From assembly GCF_040436405.1 (NCBI RefSeq), contig NZ_AP031575.1, forward strand, positions 3,599,501-3,663,500: a stretch of 64,000 bases of DNA, given 5' to 3'. Positions within the stretch are counted from its first letter, which is position 1. Every line of letters begins with the position of its first letter. Of the stretch, positions 34,255-43,543 are shown one piece after another. Position numbers and translations under genes: made by a program. This DNA comes from Marinomonas sp. THO17 (GTDB lineage: Bacteria > Pseudomonadota > Gammaproteobacteria > Pseudomonadales > Marinomonadaceae). A model generated the notes under the pieces. That model made no database searches. It was not told where the DNA came from and saw nothing but the letters and a program-made list of their open reading frames with translations.

Positions 34255-34407
34255 GCGCTGCTTTTTTATCACTTGACGTCAGCATGCTAAAAAGAGGGTG
34301 TTTTAAGGCGCAAAGCCTATTGTGTTACCACGTATATTTGAGTGTTTTACCTCTGAGATAGAGTTAAGATGGATAAATGATCTCAGATAAGTAACGAAGA
34401 GGTTTGT

Positions 34408-35586
34408 ATGCTTCGGTTTTGCTCTCAATATCGTGTTTATTTAGTGGTTGGAATAGCAGTTTTATTGGCTTGGGTGGGAGTGATAGACAGTTACGCCGAA
34501 GACTATATTAATACCTCATTAGTGACGTCTTCCGTATCTTTTGGTTTGGCCAGATTATTCAATGCCACTGTGTCCGTGTTGTCGACTGTCACACTGAATG
34601 TCCCCATTGTTGGCTCGATTCAGATTGGCGAAATGCTGGATCCTTTGAATGATTTGGTGGAAGACTTTTCTAGCATTATGAAGTACGCCATTTCGTCGTT
34701 ATTGATTCAAAAGTTTCTCGTAGAAATCTTCCAAACCTGGTATTTCAAAGTCTTTATTAGTGTGTCTGGTGTGCTGTATTTAGTTTGCTATTACGCTTCT
34801 TTTAGTGGCTTGGTGGTCATCTATCGGGTGTTTTTGTTTGCCTGTTTGTGTAAGTTCTCCATTGCCTTAGTGGCGCTAGGGAGCAGTTGGGTAGACAGGG
34901 CTTTTGTTGAGCCACGCATTGCGCAAAACAATTTGGCCCTGGAGGCGTTTCCGGTTTCCCCTGATCAACTGGATCAGTCATTGGATTTAACCGCAGAGCT
35001 AAAAGCCCAAGCCGCCCTCGACTTACAAGAGGAAAAACAAAAGCATGATGCCCTGTTAGGGCAAATATCACAGTTGCGTGACGCGCTGGCAGAACGGAAT
35101 GAGGAAGAGGCGATATTAAGGGAGCAGAAAGCAAGGTTGGCGGCAGAAGAAGGGGCCTTCAATAGTCTATTTAATCGCTCAGATGCATTGAAGGCCATTC
35201 AAGCTAAATTGGATCAGGTGAAGGATGAGATTCGAGTTCAACGTATCAGCTTGGCCGATCTGGCGGATCAGCAGCAAGAAAGTGCTGAGGAAATGGCGTC
35301 CTTAACCGAACGTATGAATGGTAAAATGAGTACCTTTGAAAGCCTGACCAGTGGCTTTAGCCGTGTCACCATGGCTGCCAAAAGCAAAATTCTTGGCTAT
35401 GTGGATTCTTTGAATGCGTCTATGGATAAGTTCTTAAACTTGATGGCCTTGTTTTTACTCAAAACCTTGGTGATGCCTTTGCTTTTCTTATGGGGTATGT
35501 ATAAAGCCTTTGTGAAGGTGTGGGAAATGACGCCAAGGCAAGCCATAGAAAGGACGCAAGTGTCATTGGATCGCATGAAGCAATAA
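34408..35586 (+). CDS. Membrane protein with long coiled coil, function unknown
   Basis: 392 residues, not recognised. Hydrophobic segments at about 10-28 (signal anchor) and two or three between 110 and 155, then a long heptad-rich coiled coil from about 190 to 320 (LKAQAALDLQEEKQKHDALL, LRDALAERNEEEAILREQ), and a final membrane segment near 345-370 followed by a short basic tail. The layout suggests an inner-membrane protein with a large soluble coiled stalk. No neighbour gives a clue; it is bounded by a terminator. Confidence 0.75.
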   Translation: MLRFCSQYRVYLVVGIAVLLAWVGVIDSYAEDYINTSLVTSSVSFGLARLFNATVSVLSTVTLNVPIVGSIQIGEMLDPLNDLVEDFSSIMKYAISSLLIQKFLVEIFQTWYFKVFISVSGVLYLVCYYASFSGLVVIYRVFLFACLCKFSIALVALGSSWVDRAFVEPRIAQNNLALEAFPVSPDQLDQSLDLTAELKAQAALDLQEEKQKHDALLGQISQLRDALAERNEEEAILREQKARLAAEEGAFNSLFNRSDALKAIQAKLDQVKDEIRVQRISLADLADQQQESAEEMASLTERMNGKMSTFESLTSGFSRVTMAAKSKILGYVDSLNASMDKFLNLMALFLLKTLVMPLLFLWGMYKAFVKVWEMTPRQAIERTQVSLDRMKQ

Positions 35587-35602
35587 CCCTGTACGTTGCA
35601 AT

Positions 35603-35636
35603 GATAAAAAACCCTCAGTGAGAAAGCTCACTGAGG
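35603..35636 (-). terminator. Rho-independent terminator of the nspC operon
   Basis: CCTCAGTGAG (35613-35622), AAAG loop, CTCACTGAGG (35627-35636). On the minus strand the stem is followed by GTTTTTTATC, so it mainly ends the carboxynorspermidine operon; it may also serve the coiled-coil gene. Confidence 0.85.
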
Positions 35637-35672
35637 ATTGCTATTCACTAACTTTTCAAAAGATAAGCTGGC

Positions 35673-36911
35673 TTACAGGGTGAAAGGGCGATCGCCGTTT
35701 TCGTCTTTAATGCGTGTTGGTAGCCCCATGTCGTTCAGCAAACCTAGGAAAGGTTTTGGATCTAGCTGCTCAACGTTGCGCATTTCCTTGGTGTCCCAAG
35801 TACCGTTCGCCACCAAAATGGCCGCCGCAACAGGCGGAACACCCGCTGTGTAAGAAATACCTTGGCTACCTACTTCGTTGTAAGCGTCTTTGTGGTCGGC
35901 CACATTGTAGATGAAGACTTCTTTTTCCGCGCCATCTTTGATGCCTTTCACCACGTCACCAATGCAGGTTTTACCCGTGTATTCAGGTGCTAATGACGAT
36001 GGATCTGGCAATACGGCTTTGACCAATTTTAACGGCACAACTTCCAGACCTTCTGCGGTTTTTACCGGTTGCTCAGACAAGAGGCCTAGGTTTTTCAAAA
36101 CGGTAAAGACATTAATGTAGTGTTCGCCGAAACCCATCCAGAAGCGTACGTTTGGTACGTCTAGGTTTTGTGATAGGGAGTGAATTTCATCGTGACCTGT
36201 CATGTACGCGGTTTGCTTACCTACTACAGGTAAGTCGTCGGTACGACTGATTTCAAACATCTTGTTTTCTTGCCACTGGCGGTTTTGCCAAGAGTAAACA
36301 CGACCAGTAAATTCACGGAAGTTGATTTCTGGATCGAAGTTAGTCGCAAAGTATTTACCGTGGCTGCCCGCATTGATATCTATGATGTCGATATCACTTA
36401 CGCTGTCAAAATAATCATTGTAGGCCAAAGCGGCATAAGCATTTACTACACCGGGATCGAAGCCAACACCTAGAATGGCGGTAATACCCTTTTCTTTACA
36501 ACGCTCGCGGCGTTTCCATTCGTAGTTGGCGTACCATGGTGGTTGCTCACAAATTTTTTCAGGTTCTTCGTGGATGGCGGTATCTAAGTAAGCAGCACCG
36601 GTTTCGATGCAGGCTTCTAGGACCGACATATTAATGAAGGCAGACCCTACGTTAATAACGATTTGCGATGCGGTGTCTTGAATCAGTTTGACTGTGGCTG
36701 GCACGTCTAGAGCGTCGAGGGCAAATGCTTGAATGCGACCTTCGACTTTCATACTGCCTTTGTCTAGGACACTGGCTACAATATCGTCGCATTTCGCAAC
36801 GCTACGTGAAGCAATTGCGATATTGCCCAGTGTGTCGTTGTGTTGAGCGCATTTGTGAGCGACTACGCGCGCCACGCCTCCGCCACCGATAATGAGGACA
36901 TTTTTTTTCAT
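35673..36911 (-). CDS. Carboxynorspermidine dehydrogenase (saccharopine dehydrogenase-like)
   Basis: 412 residues from ATG 36911, where MKKNVLIIGGGGVARVVAHK begins with the NAD(P) motif; the longer frame to 37046 overlaps nspC and is not used. It condenses aspartate semialdehyde with a diamine (putrescine or 1,3-diaminopropane) into carboxy(nor)spermidine. The saccharopine-reductase fold is seen in NVGSAFINMSVLEACIETG, GVGFDPGVVNAYA and GISYTAGVPPVAAA. 34 bp downstream of nspC, same strand, so the two make the alternative spermidine route found in Vibrio and many marine bacteria. Confidence 0.92.
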   Translation of the reverse strand: MKKNVLIIGGGGVARVVAHKCAQHNDTLGNIAIASRSVAKCDDIVASVLDKGSMKVEGRIQAFALDALDVPATVKLIQDTASQIVINVGSAFINMSVLEACIETGAAYLDTAIHEEPEKICEQPPWYANYEWKRRERCKEKGITAILGVGFDPGVVNAYAALAYNDYFDSVSDIDIIDINAGSHGKYFATNFDPEINFREFTGRVYSWQNRQWQENKMFEISRTDDLPVVGKQTAYMTGHDEIHSLSQNLDVPNVRFWMGFGEHYINVFTVLKNLGLLSEQPVKTAEGLEVVPLKLVKAVLPDPSSLAPEYTGKTCIGDVVKGIKDGAEKEVFIYNVADHKDAYNEVGSQGISYTAGVPPVAAAILVANGTWDTKEMRNVEQLDPKPFLGLLNDMGLPTRIKDENGDRPFTL

Positions 36912-36945
36912 AGTAAGACTATCTCCAAAAGTTGAGTCTGTAGCG

Positions 36946-38043
36946 TTAGGACAGATTCTGTTCAAAATCTTGGTAATCAAACTCTCTGACGAGTTCGATC
37001 GTGCCATCCAGTTGGCGTATGGCAATGGACGGCATTTTGACGCCATTGAACCAGTTTTTCTTCACCATGGTGTAGCCGGCTGCGTCTTGGAAAGACAGGC
37101 GATCACCCACTTGTAAGGGTTTCTCAAAGGTAAACTCACCAAAAATATCACCAGCGAGGCAAGATTTACCGCATACCATGTATTCGTGCTCACCATTGTT
37201 TGGCAGCATTTTGGCACTTTCACGGTAAATCAGCAGATCCAACATGTGAGCTTCGATAGAGCTGTCGACAATGGCCAGATTTTTACCATTGAATAGGGTA
37301 TCGAGTACCGTCACTTCAAGGGTGGTGCTCTTGGTGATACTGGCTTCACCAGGCTCTAGGTAGACTTGAATGTGGTACTTGTCGGCAAAGGCTTTTAAGC
37401 GCTGACAAAAACGCTCCAGTGGGTAATGGTCACCAGTAAAGTGAATTCCGCCCCCTAAGCTCACCCATTTGACCTGCGCGATAAGATGACCAAAGTTTTC
37501 TTCGATTAGATTGAGCATCTCGTCAAAACGTTCAAAACTGTCGTTTTCGCAGTTGTTGTGAAACATAAAGCCTGAGATATCATTGATTACCGTACTGATG
37601 CGCTCTGGATCCCATTCTCCTAAACGACTGAAAGGGCGGGCCGGATCAGCAATGATAAATTCAGAGGTACTGACTTGTGGGTTGACGCGCAGACCACGGG
37701 TTTTGTCGGCACTGATGTCTTTAAAACGATTCAACTGGCCAATCGAGTTAAAGATGATCTTGTCAGAGTGGGCTAATACTTCTTCGATTTCTTCATCAGA
37801 GTAGGCCACACTGTAGGCATGAGTTTCGCCTTGAAAACGGGTTTTACCCAATTTTACTTCGTATAAAGAAGAGGACGTGGTGCCATCCATGTAGTCCTGC
37901 ATGAGATCGAAAACAGACCAAGTAGCAAAGCATTTTAGCGCCAATAAAGACTTAGCGCCGGAGTGTTCACGCACATAGGCTATCTTCTCTAAATTCTTTA
38001 ATAGAGCGGCTTTGTCTATGAGGTAATAGGGGGTTTTTATCAT
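36946..38043 (-). CDS. nspC: Carboxynorspermidine decarboxylase
   Basis: 365 residues from ATG 38043 (TPYYLIDKAALLKNL is the usual start; ACAGG nine bases before). PLP enzyme of the alanine-racemase-like fold type III: PLP lysine in LLALKCFATWSVF, KWVSLGGGIHFTG, YLEPGEA, and the catalytic cysteine loop VCGKSCLAGDIFGEF. Decarboxylates carboxynorspermidine or carboxyspermidine. First gene of the two-gene operon. Together with the polyamine-like catabolic genes upstream it indicates active polyamine metabolism. Confidence 0.94.
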   Translation of the reverse strand: MIKTPYYLIDKAALLKNLEKIAYVREHSGAKSLLALKCFATWSVFDLMQDYMDGTTSSSLYEVKLGKTRFQGETHAYSVAYSDEEIEEVLAHSDKIIFNSIGQLNRFKDISADKTRGLRVNPQVSTSEFIIADPARPFSRLGEWDPERISTVINDISGFMFHNNCENDSFERFDEMLNLIEENFGHLIAQVKWVSLGGGIHFTGDHYPLERFCQRLKAFADKYHIQVYLEPGEASITKSTTLEVTVLDTLFNGKNLAIVDSSIEAHMLDLLIYRESAKMLPNNGEHEYMVCGKSCLAGDIFGEFTFEKPLQVGDRLSFQDAAGYTMVKKNWFNGVKMPSIAIRQLDGTIELVREFDYQDFEQNLS

Positions 38044-38276
38044 GGCATTTGGCCTGTTATAAAAAGTCGGTATTCTAGCAAACAAGAGAGGATTTTCTAG
38101 TTGCCATTGTATCTTTTCCGAGGCTTTTTTAAGGCTATCTGATGTTTTTCTAACGGCTTTGTTATTGTGTTACTTTTGGGCAGCATTTAGCGGTTATCTG
38201 CTTTATAATTTGGTGCGTTTTTGCTAATAGCTTAGGGGCTTTAATAGCGAGTGGGAATTTTGAGAGGACAGGTTAC

Positions 38277-38855
38277 ATGTTGATGTTAATAGTAGGTTTG
38301 GTGATTTTTATCTGCGTTCATTCGATTGGTGTGGTGGCGCCAAACTGGCGTGACATGCACCTTGAGAAAACCGGCTTGGTGCAATGGCGAACACGTTTTA
38401 TTTTGTTGAGTGTATTGTCCTTGGCCTTAATTGTGTTGGGTTATCAGCAAACGCGTCTTGAGCCTGTTTGGTTGTGGTTTCCACCTGTTGTGGTTCAACA
38501 TATTGCCGCTTTGGTGATGCTGGTGGCGCTGTTTGCTTTAGGTTCAGCCTTGGTACCGAAAACCACTTTGAAAGCGAAAATGGGCTACCCCTTTTTACTT
38601 GCCGTTAAATTATGGGCGTTTGCGCATCTAATGAGTAACGGATCTCTGGCTGATGTCATCTTGTTCGGTAGTTTGTTGGTTTGGTCTGTGGCCAGTTTTG
38701 CTATTTACCGGCGTCGTGATCGTAAAAATGGCGTACAGAAAGAAGAAAGCGGTGTGCAATACGACATGATTGCCTTTGTGTTTGCCATGGTATCTTGGTT
38801 CGCCATCGTTTTCTTCCTGCACAAAGCGGTGATTGGTGTATCACCTTTGATGTAG
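38277..38855 (+). CDS. NnrU family membrane protein
   Basis: 192 residues with five or six membrane helices: LMLIVGLVIFICVHSIGVV with the conserved His near the start, LLSVLSLALIVLGYQQTR, and AVKLWAFAHLMSNGSLADVI with further conserved His/Asn. NnrU-domain proteins were first linked to nitric-oxide metabolism, and some act in carotenoid isomerisation; here no denitrification gene is near, so the role is open. ATG preceded by GAGAGG. Divergent from nspC. Confidence 0.88.
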   Translation: MLMLIVGLVIFICVHSIGVVAPNWRDMHLEKTGLVQWRTRFILLSVLSLALIVLGYQQTRLEPVWLWFPPVVVQHIAALVMLVALFALGSALVPKTTLKAKMGYPFLLAVKLWAFAHLMSNGSLADVILFGSLLVWSVASFAIYRRRDRKNGVQKEESGVQYDMIAFVFAMVSWFAIVFFLHKAVIGVSPLM

Positions 38856-38872
38856 CTCATATTGAAAGGATG

Positions 38873-38908
38873 AAAAAAGCCTGACAGAAAATTGTCAGGC
38901 TTTTTTTT
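38873..38908. terminator. Bidirectional rho-independent terminator
   Basis: AAAAAAGCCTGACA, short loop, TGTCAGGC followed by eight Ts; the stem has A-run and T-run on its two sides, so it serves both the NnrU gene and the convergent chemoreceptor gene. Confidence 0.95.
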
Positions 38909-38923
38909 GCATTGAATAAACCG

Positions 38924-40834
38924 TTAGGTTCTGAAATTATTGATGTTACTCATCATATCGTCAGAAAGGGCTTTCAGTTCCTCAGCACGCGTGGCGCTGT
39001 CGGAAGCCAAGGCAACCAGCTCAGTAGCGCTTTGTTGAATGTCTGCGGTATTTTGATTGACCTCCGCTGTGACACTAGTCTGCTCTTCTGTTGCTGTGGC
39101 AATCTGTGCGGCTCGATCGTTGATCATAGCAACCGATTGTTGAATTTGATCCAAGCTCACTTTGGCTTGGTTCACGTCTTTAACACTGCTTTCCGCTTTG
39201 TTGTGGCTCAGTTGAATTTTCGTCACCGCATCCTTGGTAATGCCCTGTAAGGCTTCAATCATAGATTGAATTTCCTCAATGGAGCTGTAGGTGCGTTGCG
39301 ACAAAACACGTACTTCATCTGCGACCACGGCAAAGCCACGACCTTGTTCACCGGCACGAGCCGCTTCGATCGCCGCATTCAATGCCAGTAAGTTGGTTTG
39401 TTCGGCGATTTCTGAAATTGTGGTCAATATGGTGTTAATGCCATCCGCATTGTGACTCAAGTTGTTAATGACTTCGGCCACTTCCTGAATGTCGGCGGCT
39501 AAGGCTCGAATACTGTTCTGACTCTTCTGGACTTGTTGTTGACCAAGGTTGCTTGACGCTACCGTTTCATCGGCATTATTCGCAGTATTGGTGGCATTAC
39601 TGGCAATTTCTTGTGTGGCTTGCGCCATTTGATGAATCGCCGTCGCCACCATAGAAATGTTGCCTTGTTGTTCGCCAAGTTTTTTCGCACTTTGCTGTGA
39701 TGAGCGATGCGAAGCATTGGCTTGATCCGATAATTGCACGCCAATTTTTTTCAGGTGTGAAATGGTGCTGTGTAACAAGGCGACGAAATGGTTGAAGTTA
39801 TTCACCAGCTCGGCAATTTCGTCCTTTGAATTCGTCGTCAGGCGTTGTGTGAGGTCACCGTTACCGTGGGCGATCTGTTCTAAACTGTCGGACACACGAC
39901 GTAAATCTTTCAGTAAGATACGAGAAATTTGCATGACCACCAAATACGCCAATACCAACAAAACAATCACGGCAATAATGATATTGATACCGAGATTATA
40001 AAGTGGTTTGTCAAGAGTGTTTTTGTCCATCATCAAACCTAGTACCCAAGGGCTGTTTTGAATCTTGCTGGCATACATCAGAACCTGTTGTCCTTGAATG
40101 TCCAGGTTTGCAAAACTTGCCTTAGAGCGTGCAGAAGTGAAGAAACTCTTGTTTAAGGTGTCTGACAATTCCGTCGCGTCTTGCAAAATAAGCGACTTAT
40201 CAGGGTGAGCAATGATTTTACCTGTGCCATCAAAAAGTGTGCTGTAGCCATTGCCAGCGACTTTCATGGCGGTAATTTTGCTCAGTAAATCATCCAAAAA
40301 TACGAGGCCACCAATGGCACCAACAAATTTTCCTTTGACTTTAATGGGCGCTACAAAGGTCATGGACAATTTTTTAGTGGACGCTGAAATATAAGGTTCG
40401 GTGACATAAGCTGCGCCTTTGCTTTTGGCATCTTTATACCAGCTGCGAACGCGGGGGTCGTAATCGGCACTGTTCAGCGAGGGATCGTGACGATACATGG
40501 CGCCGTTTTCCAAACCTAAAAAAGTCATACCAAAACTTAAGCTGGTTTGGGCTTGTTGTAAGATATCGAGAATTTGTTGTTCATTAACTTCTGGATTGGC
40601 AGACAGCGCCGCTTCAATTTTTTGCTTGATAGCAAGCATGGTATTGGCGCGATCTTCCGACCAAGTATTAATGTAGGTGGAAATGGTATCGGCTTGTGCG
40701 CTGGTTTCTGATTCCACGCGACTTTTATTACTGCTGGTAAAGTCATAAAAGGATACGCCGCCGACTCCAATGGCAACAATAATAGCTACTATGATGGCTT
40801 GCAGCATGATTTTAGTTTGTAGCGAAAGGTGCAT
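38924..40834 (-). CDS. Methyl-accepting chemotaxis protein with dCache_1 domain
   Basis: 636 residues from ATG 40834 (AGGAG seven bases before; the longer frame to 40921 lacks one). Membrane helix near 10-30, periplasmic dCache_1 domain with [22 protein letters not shown] and [10 protein letters not shown], second helix near 290-310, HAMP, and the signalling hairpin [19 protein letters not shown] tip ([18 protein letters not shown]). The R-x3-W, Y and D residues match the amino-acid or amine binding pattern of such sensors, so an amino acid or amine ligand is likely. No C-terminal CheR tether peptide. Confidence 0.93.
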   Translation of the reverse strand: MHLSLQTKIMLQAIIVAIIVAIGVGGVSFYDFTSSNKSRVESETSAQADTISTYINTWSEDRANTMLAIKQKIEAALSANPEVNEQQILDILQQAQTSLSFGMTFLGLENGAMYRHDPSLNSADYDPRVRSWYKDAKSKGAAYVTEPYISASTKKLSMTFVAPIKVKGKFVGAIGGLVFLDDLLSKITAMKVAGNGYSTLFDGTGKIIAHPDKSLILQDATELSDTLNKSFFTSARSKASFANLDIQGQQVLMYASKIQNSPWVLGLMMDKNTLDKPLYNLGINIIIAVIVLLVLAYLVVMQISRILLKDLRRVSDSLEQIAHGNGDLTQRLTTNSKDEIAELVNNFNHFVALLHSTISHLKKIGVQLSDQANASHRSSQQSAKKLGEQQGNISMVATAIHQMAQATQEIASNATNTANNADETVASSNLGQQQVQKSQNSIRALAADIQEVAEVINNLSHNADGINTILTTISEIAEQTNLLALNAAIEAARAGEQGRGFAVVADEVRVLSQRTYSSIEEIQSMIEALQGITKDAVTKIQLSHNKAESSVKDVNQAKVSLDQIQQSVAMINDRAAQIATATEEQTSVTAEVNQNTADIQQSATELVALASDSATRAEELKALSDDMMSNINNFRT

Positions 40835-41061
40835 CGTTTGCTCCTGTATGAGTGTGTTTGACCTTGCGGTCTTATTTTGTGTTGTCCTTATTCCTTTGAA
40901 ATTATTATTTTTCTTTCGCAATCATTCGATTTTATTATGGGTTTAACTTCTGTCTTATATTGCTCTAGCAAAGTCCTTTCTGTTAGCTGACAGCCTCCTT
41001 AGCCTATGTTACTGTGCGCGGCTTTGACTTGTTTGTAACGTGATTTTAATAGGTGAATCTG

Positions 41062-42426
41062 ATGATTTGTGGTTTCGATTATGGCACCTCTAACTGTGCT
41101 TTAGGTGTGATGGCTGATCAGCAAGTGCGCTTGCTGCCACTGGAAGCGAATAACGCTTTTTTGCCATCCACCTTGTACGCTCTTGATCGAGACCTGATCA
41201 CCGAATTCGTAGTGCATCATATGCCCTTTGAAGATCAACGCCAAGCCTTAATTGATGGGCGTCAAGCGGTATTGAACCGAGCCCAAAGAGTACGCCGTGA
41301 AGAGGATATTAAGTCGTCGGATCAAACCTTGTTTTTTGGCCGCGCGGCGTTTGCTGAGTATTTTGAGTTTCCTGAGGAAGGCTATTTTGTTAAATCACCC
41401 AAATCTTTCTTAGGCAGCTCAGGACTGCGAAAACAACATACGGATTTCTTTGAAGATGTGGTCACTTGCATGATGCAAAACGTCAAGCGCTCGGCAGAAG
41501 CACAGACTGGTCAAACTTTGACGCATGCCGTGATAGGTCGTCCTGTGAATTTTCAGGGAATAAACGCTGAGCAAAGTAACCAACAGGCGTTGCAAATATT
41601 AACCACTGCCAGTCATCGCGCAGGCTTTAAATCGGTTGAGTTTTTGTACGAACCGATTGCCGCGGGGTTGGATTTTGAGACCAAACTTGAGGCTGATAAA
41701 ACGGTATTGGTGGTAGACATAGGCGGTGGTACGACAGACTGCGCGATGGTAAGAATGGGGCCAAGTTATCGCGACAAGTTAGAGCGTAAAGCGGACTTTC
41801 TGGCTCACACCGGTGAGCGAATTGGTGGCAACGATTTGGATATCAATATCGCGGCTAAGCATTTTATGCCTTTGTTTGGTATGGAATCGCCTTTGAAAAC
41901 GGGCTTACCCATGCCAACACAGATTTATTGGAATGCGGTGATGACCAACGATGTCACCGCCATGACCACATTTAACAGTTTACAGAGTGAGCAACAAATT
42001 GAAGACCTGATGCGTGACGCCAAACAGCCAGGGTTATTAGAGCGTTTCGCTCGCATGCGTGAAAATAAGCAAAATTTCCACATTGTTCGTAATGCAGAGG
42101 AGGGTAAAATTGCACTTTCTCAACAGCAAAACCATACCATTCATCTGGATTATATTGAGGCAGGTTTGTTGCTGGAATTAGAACGACAAGCGGTGGCCTT
42201 GTCTATTGCCACACCTTTGCAGAAAATGTTGGTACTGATGAGCCAAGCGATAGAACAAGCGAGAGAGCAGCCTGATCTTATCTACATTACTGGTGGTTCT
42301 GCGCAATCTCCTATTATCCGTGCGGCCATTGAGGAGCGCATTGGTCAGGTGCCAGTGATAGATGGCGATCACTTTGGTAGTGTCGCAGCGGGATTGACTG
42401 TATGGGCGGAGCGTTTGTTTCGTTAA
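41062..42426 (+). CDS. yegD: Hsp70-family protein, YegD-like
   Basis: 454 residues from ATG 41062 (AATAGG eight bases before; GTG 41053 also possible). Actin-like ATPase domain: CGFDYGTSNCALGVM (phosphate 1), VVDIGGGTTDCAMV (phosphate 2), ITGGSAQSP (adenosine). It lacks the DnaK substrate-binding domain, as YegD does. Probable chaperone-like role, substrate unknown. 30 bp upstream of the FUSC-type gene in the same orientation. Confidence 0.9.
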   Translation: MICGFDYGTSNCALGVMADQQVRLLPLEANNAFLPSTLYALDRDLITEFVVHHMPFEDQRQALIDGRQAVLNRAQRVRREEDIKSSDQTLFFGRAAFAEYFEFPEEGYFVKSPKSFLGSSGLRKQHTDFFEDVVTCMMQNVKRSAEAQTGQTLTHAVIGRPVNFQGINAEQSNQQALQILTTASHRAGFKSVEFLYEPIAAGLDFETKLEADKTVLVVDIGGGTTDCAMVRMGPSYRDKLERKADFLAHTGERIGGNDLDINIAAKHFMPLFGMESPLKTGLPMPTQIYWNAVMTNDVTAMTTFNSLQSEQQIEDLMRDAKQPGLLERFARMRENKQNFHIVRNAEEGKIALSQQQNHTIHLDYIEAGLLLELERQAVALSIATPLQKMLVLMSQAIEQAREQPDLIYITGGSAQSPIIRAAIEERIGQVPVIDGDHFGSVAAGLTVWAERLFR

Positions 42427-42455
42427 TTAATAACCGATAACGAGGGAGTGACCCA

Positions 42456-43529
42456 TTGTTACAAGCCATTAAAGAGCAAATTCGAAGCCTGTTTTCTTGG
42501 AGTGATGTAAAACGCCCTTGGCATATTGCCGTTATTGCGGCCATTTGTGTTGGTATTCCCCCTTTTATAGGTGCCGCTACAGACCAGTTTGCTTTAGCTA
42601 CCCTTGCCAGTTTGGGCGGCATGGTGATTCTGTATTTGCCCAAAACTCGAACGGCGCACCGCATGGTAACTCTCGCTATGTGTTCCTTTGGTTTTATGTT
42701 GTGTTTCAGTGTGGGCGCTCTTTTCAGTTTTAATGCTTACACCGCTGCTTTCGCTCTGACAGTGATGTCATTCGGAGCGATTTTGATAACACGCTATTAT
42801 TTCCTACCACCACCGGGCAGTTTTTTCTTCATATTGGTGACGGCCTTAGCCATCTATTTGCCTTTCGATTTAAGTCACTTACCAAGAAATGTCGGCATGG
42901 TGGCCTTGGGAGGTATGTTGGCTTGTGTGATTGCTTTTATTTATAGCTTGATGATAGGCGCAAACGATCTACCACAGACGAAAGTGGTGACGGATCCTCG
43001 GGTAAACGCCATCTTATTAGAGGCGTCATTGGTTGGATTCTTTATCGGTTTGTCTTATCTGATCGCGACTTGGTTGCAATTGGCCAATGCGTTATGGGTG
43101 CCGATTTCTTGTGCCGCCGTCTTACAAGGAGCCACCTATCGTATGATTTGGCACAGAAATGTACATCGTATTATTGGTACTGTCATTGGTATGGGGCTGG
43201 CTTGGTGCGTGTTTGTTATGCAGCCAAATTATTGGCATTTGGCTTTTTTTATGCTTTTGTTCCAGCTATTGATTGAGCTGCTGATTGTTAAAAATTACGG
43301 TGCAGCAGTGATTTTTATTACACCTTTAACTGTCATTATGTCTGAGTTTACCAGCGCTAATATGTCGCCAGAATTGCTATTGCAGCATCGCTTGGTGGAC
43401 ATCTTTATTGGCAGTACCATAGGGATTATTGGCGGTACTATCTTCCATCGAACCTCTTTGCTTAAACGCATCGAAGTGAGAATGAACGAACGTAGCTCTT
43501 TGTCTGGTCGTCGCCCCTCTATTGACTGA
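42456..43529 (+). CDS. FUSC family membrane protein, TTG start
   Basis: 357 residues. TTG start at 42456, supported by GAGGGAG eight bases before. About ten membrane helices in two groups (IAVIAAICVGIPPFIGAAT first; AFFMLLFQLLIELLIV later), with the FUSC-type loop RTAHRMVT and again RMIWHRNVHRIIGTVIGMG. Members resemble aromatic-acid efflux (AaeB) or fusaric-acid resistance proteins, exporting organic acids. Normally AaeB-like proteins carry a larger cytoplasmic domain; this one is short. Confidence 0.82.
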   Translation: MLQAIKEQIRSLFSWSDVKRPWHIAVIAAICVGIPPFIGAATDQFALATLASLGGMVILYLPKTRTAHRMVTLAMCSFGFMLCFSVGALFSFNAYTAAFALTVMSFGAILITRYYFLPPPGSFFFILVTALAIYLPFDLSHLPRNVGMVALGGMLACVIAFIYSLMIGANDLPQTKVVTDPRVNAILLEASLVGFFIGLSYLIATWLQLANALWVPISCAAVLQGATYRMIWHRNVHRIIGTVIGMGLAWCVFVMQPNYWHLAFFMLLFQLLIELLIVKNYGAAVIFITPLTVIMSEFTSANMSPELLLQHRLVDIFIGSTIGIIGGTIFHRTSLLKRIEVRMNERSSLSGRRPSID

Positions 43530-43543
43530 TCAATGAGTGTTTT

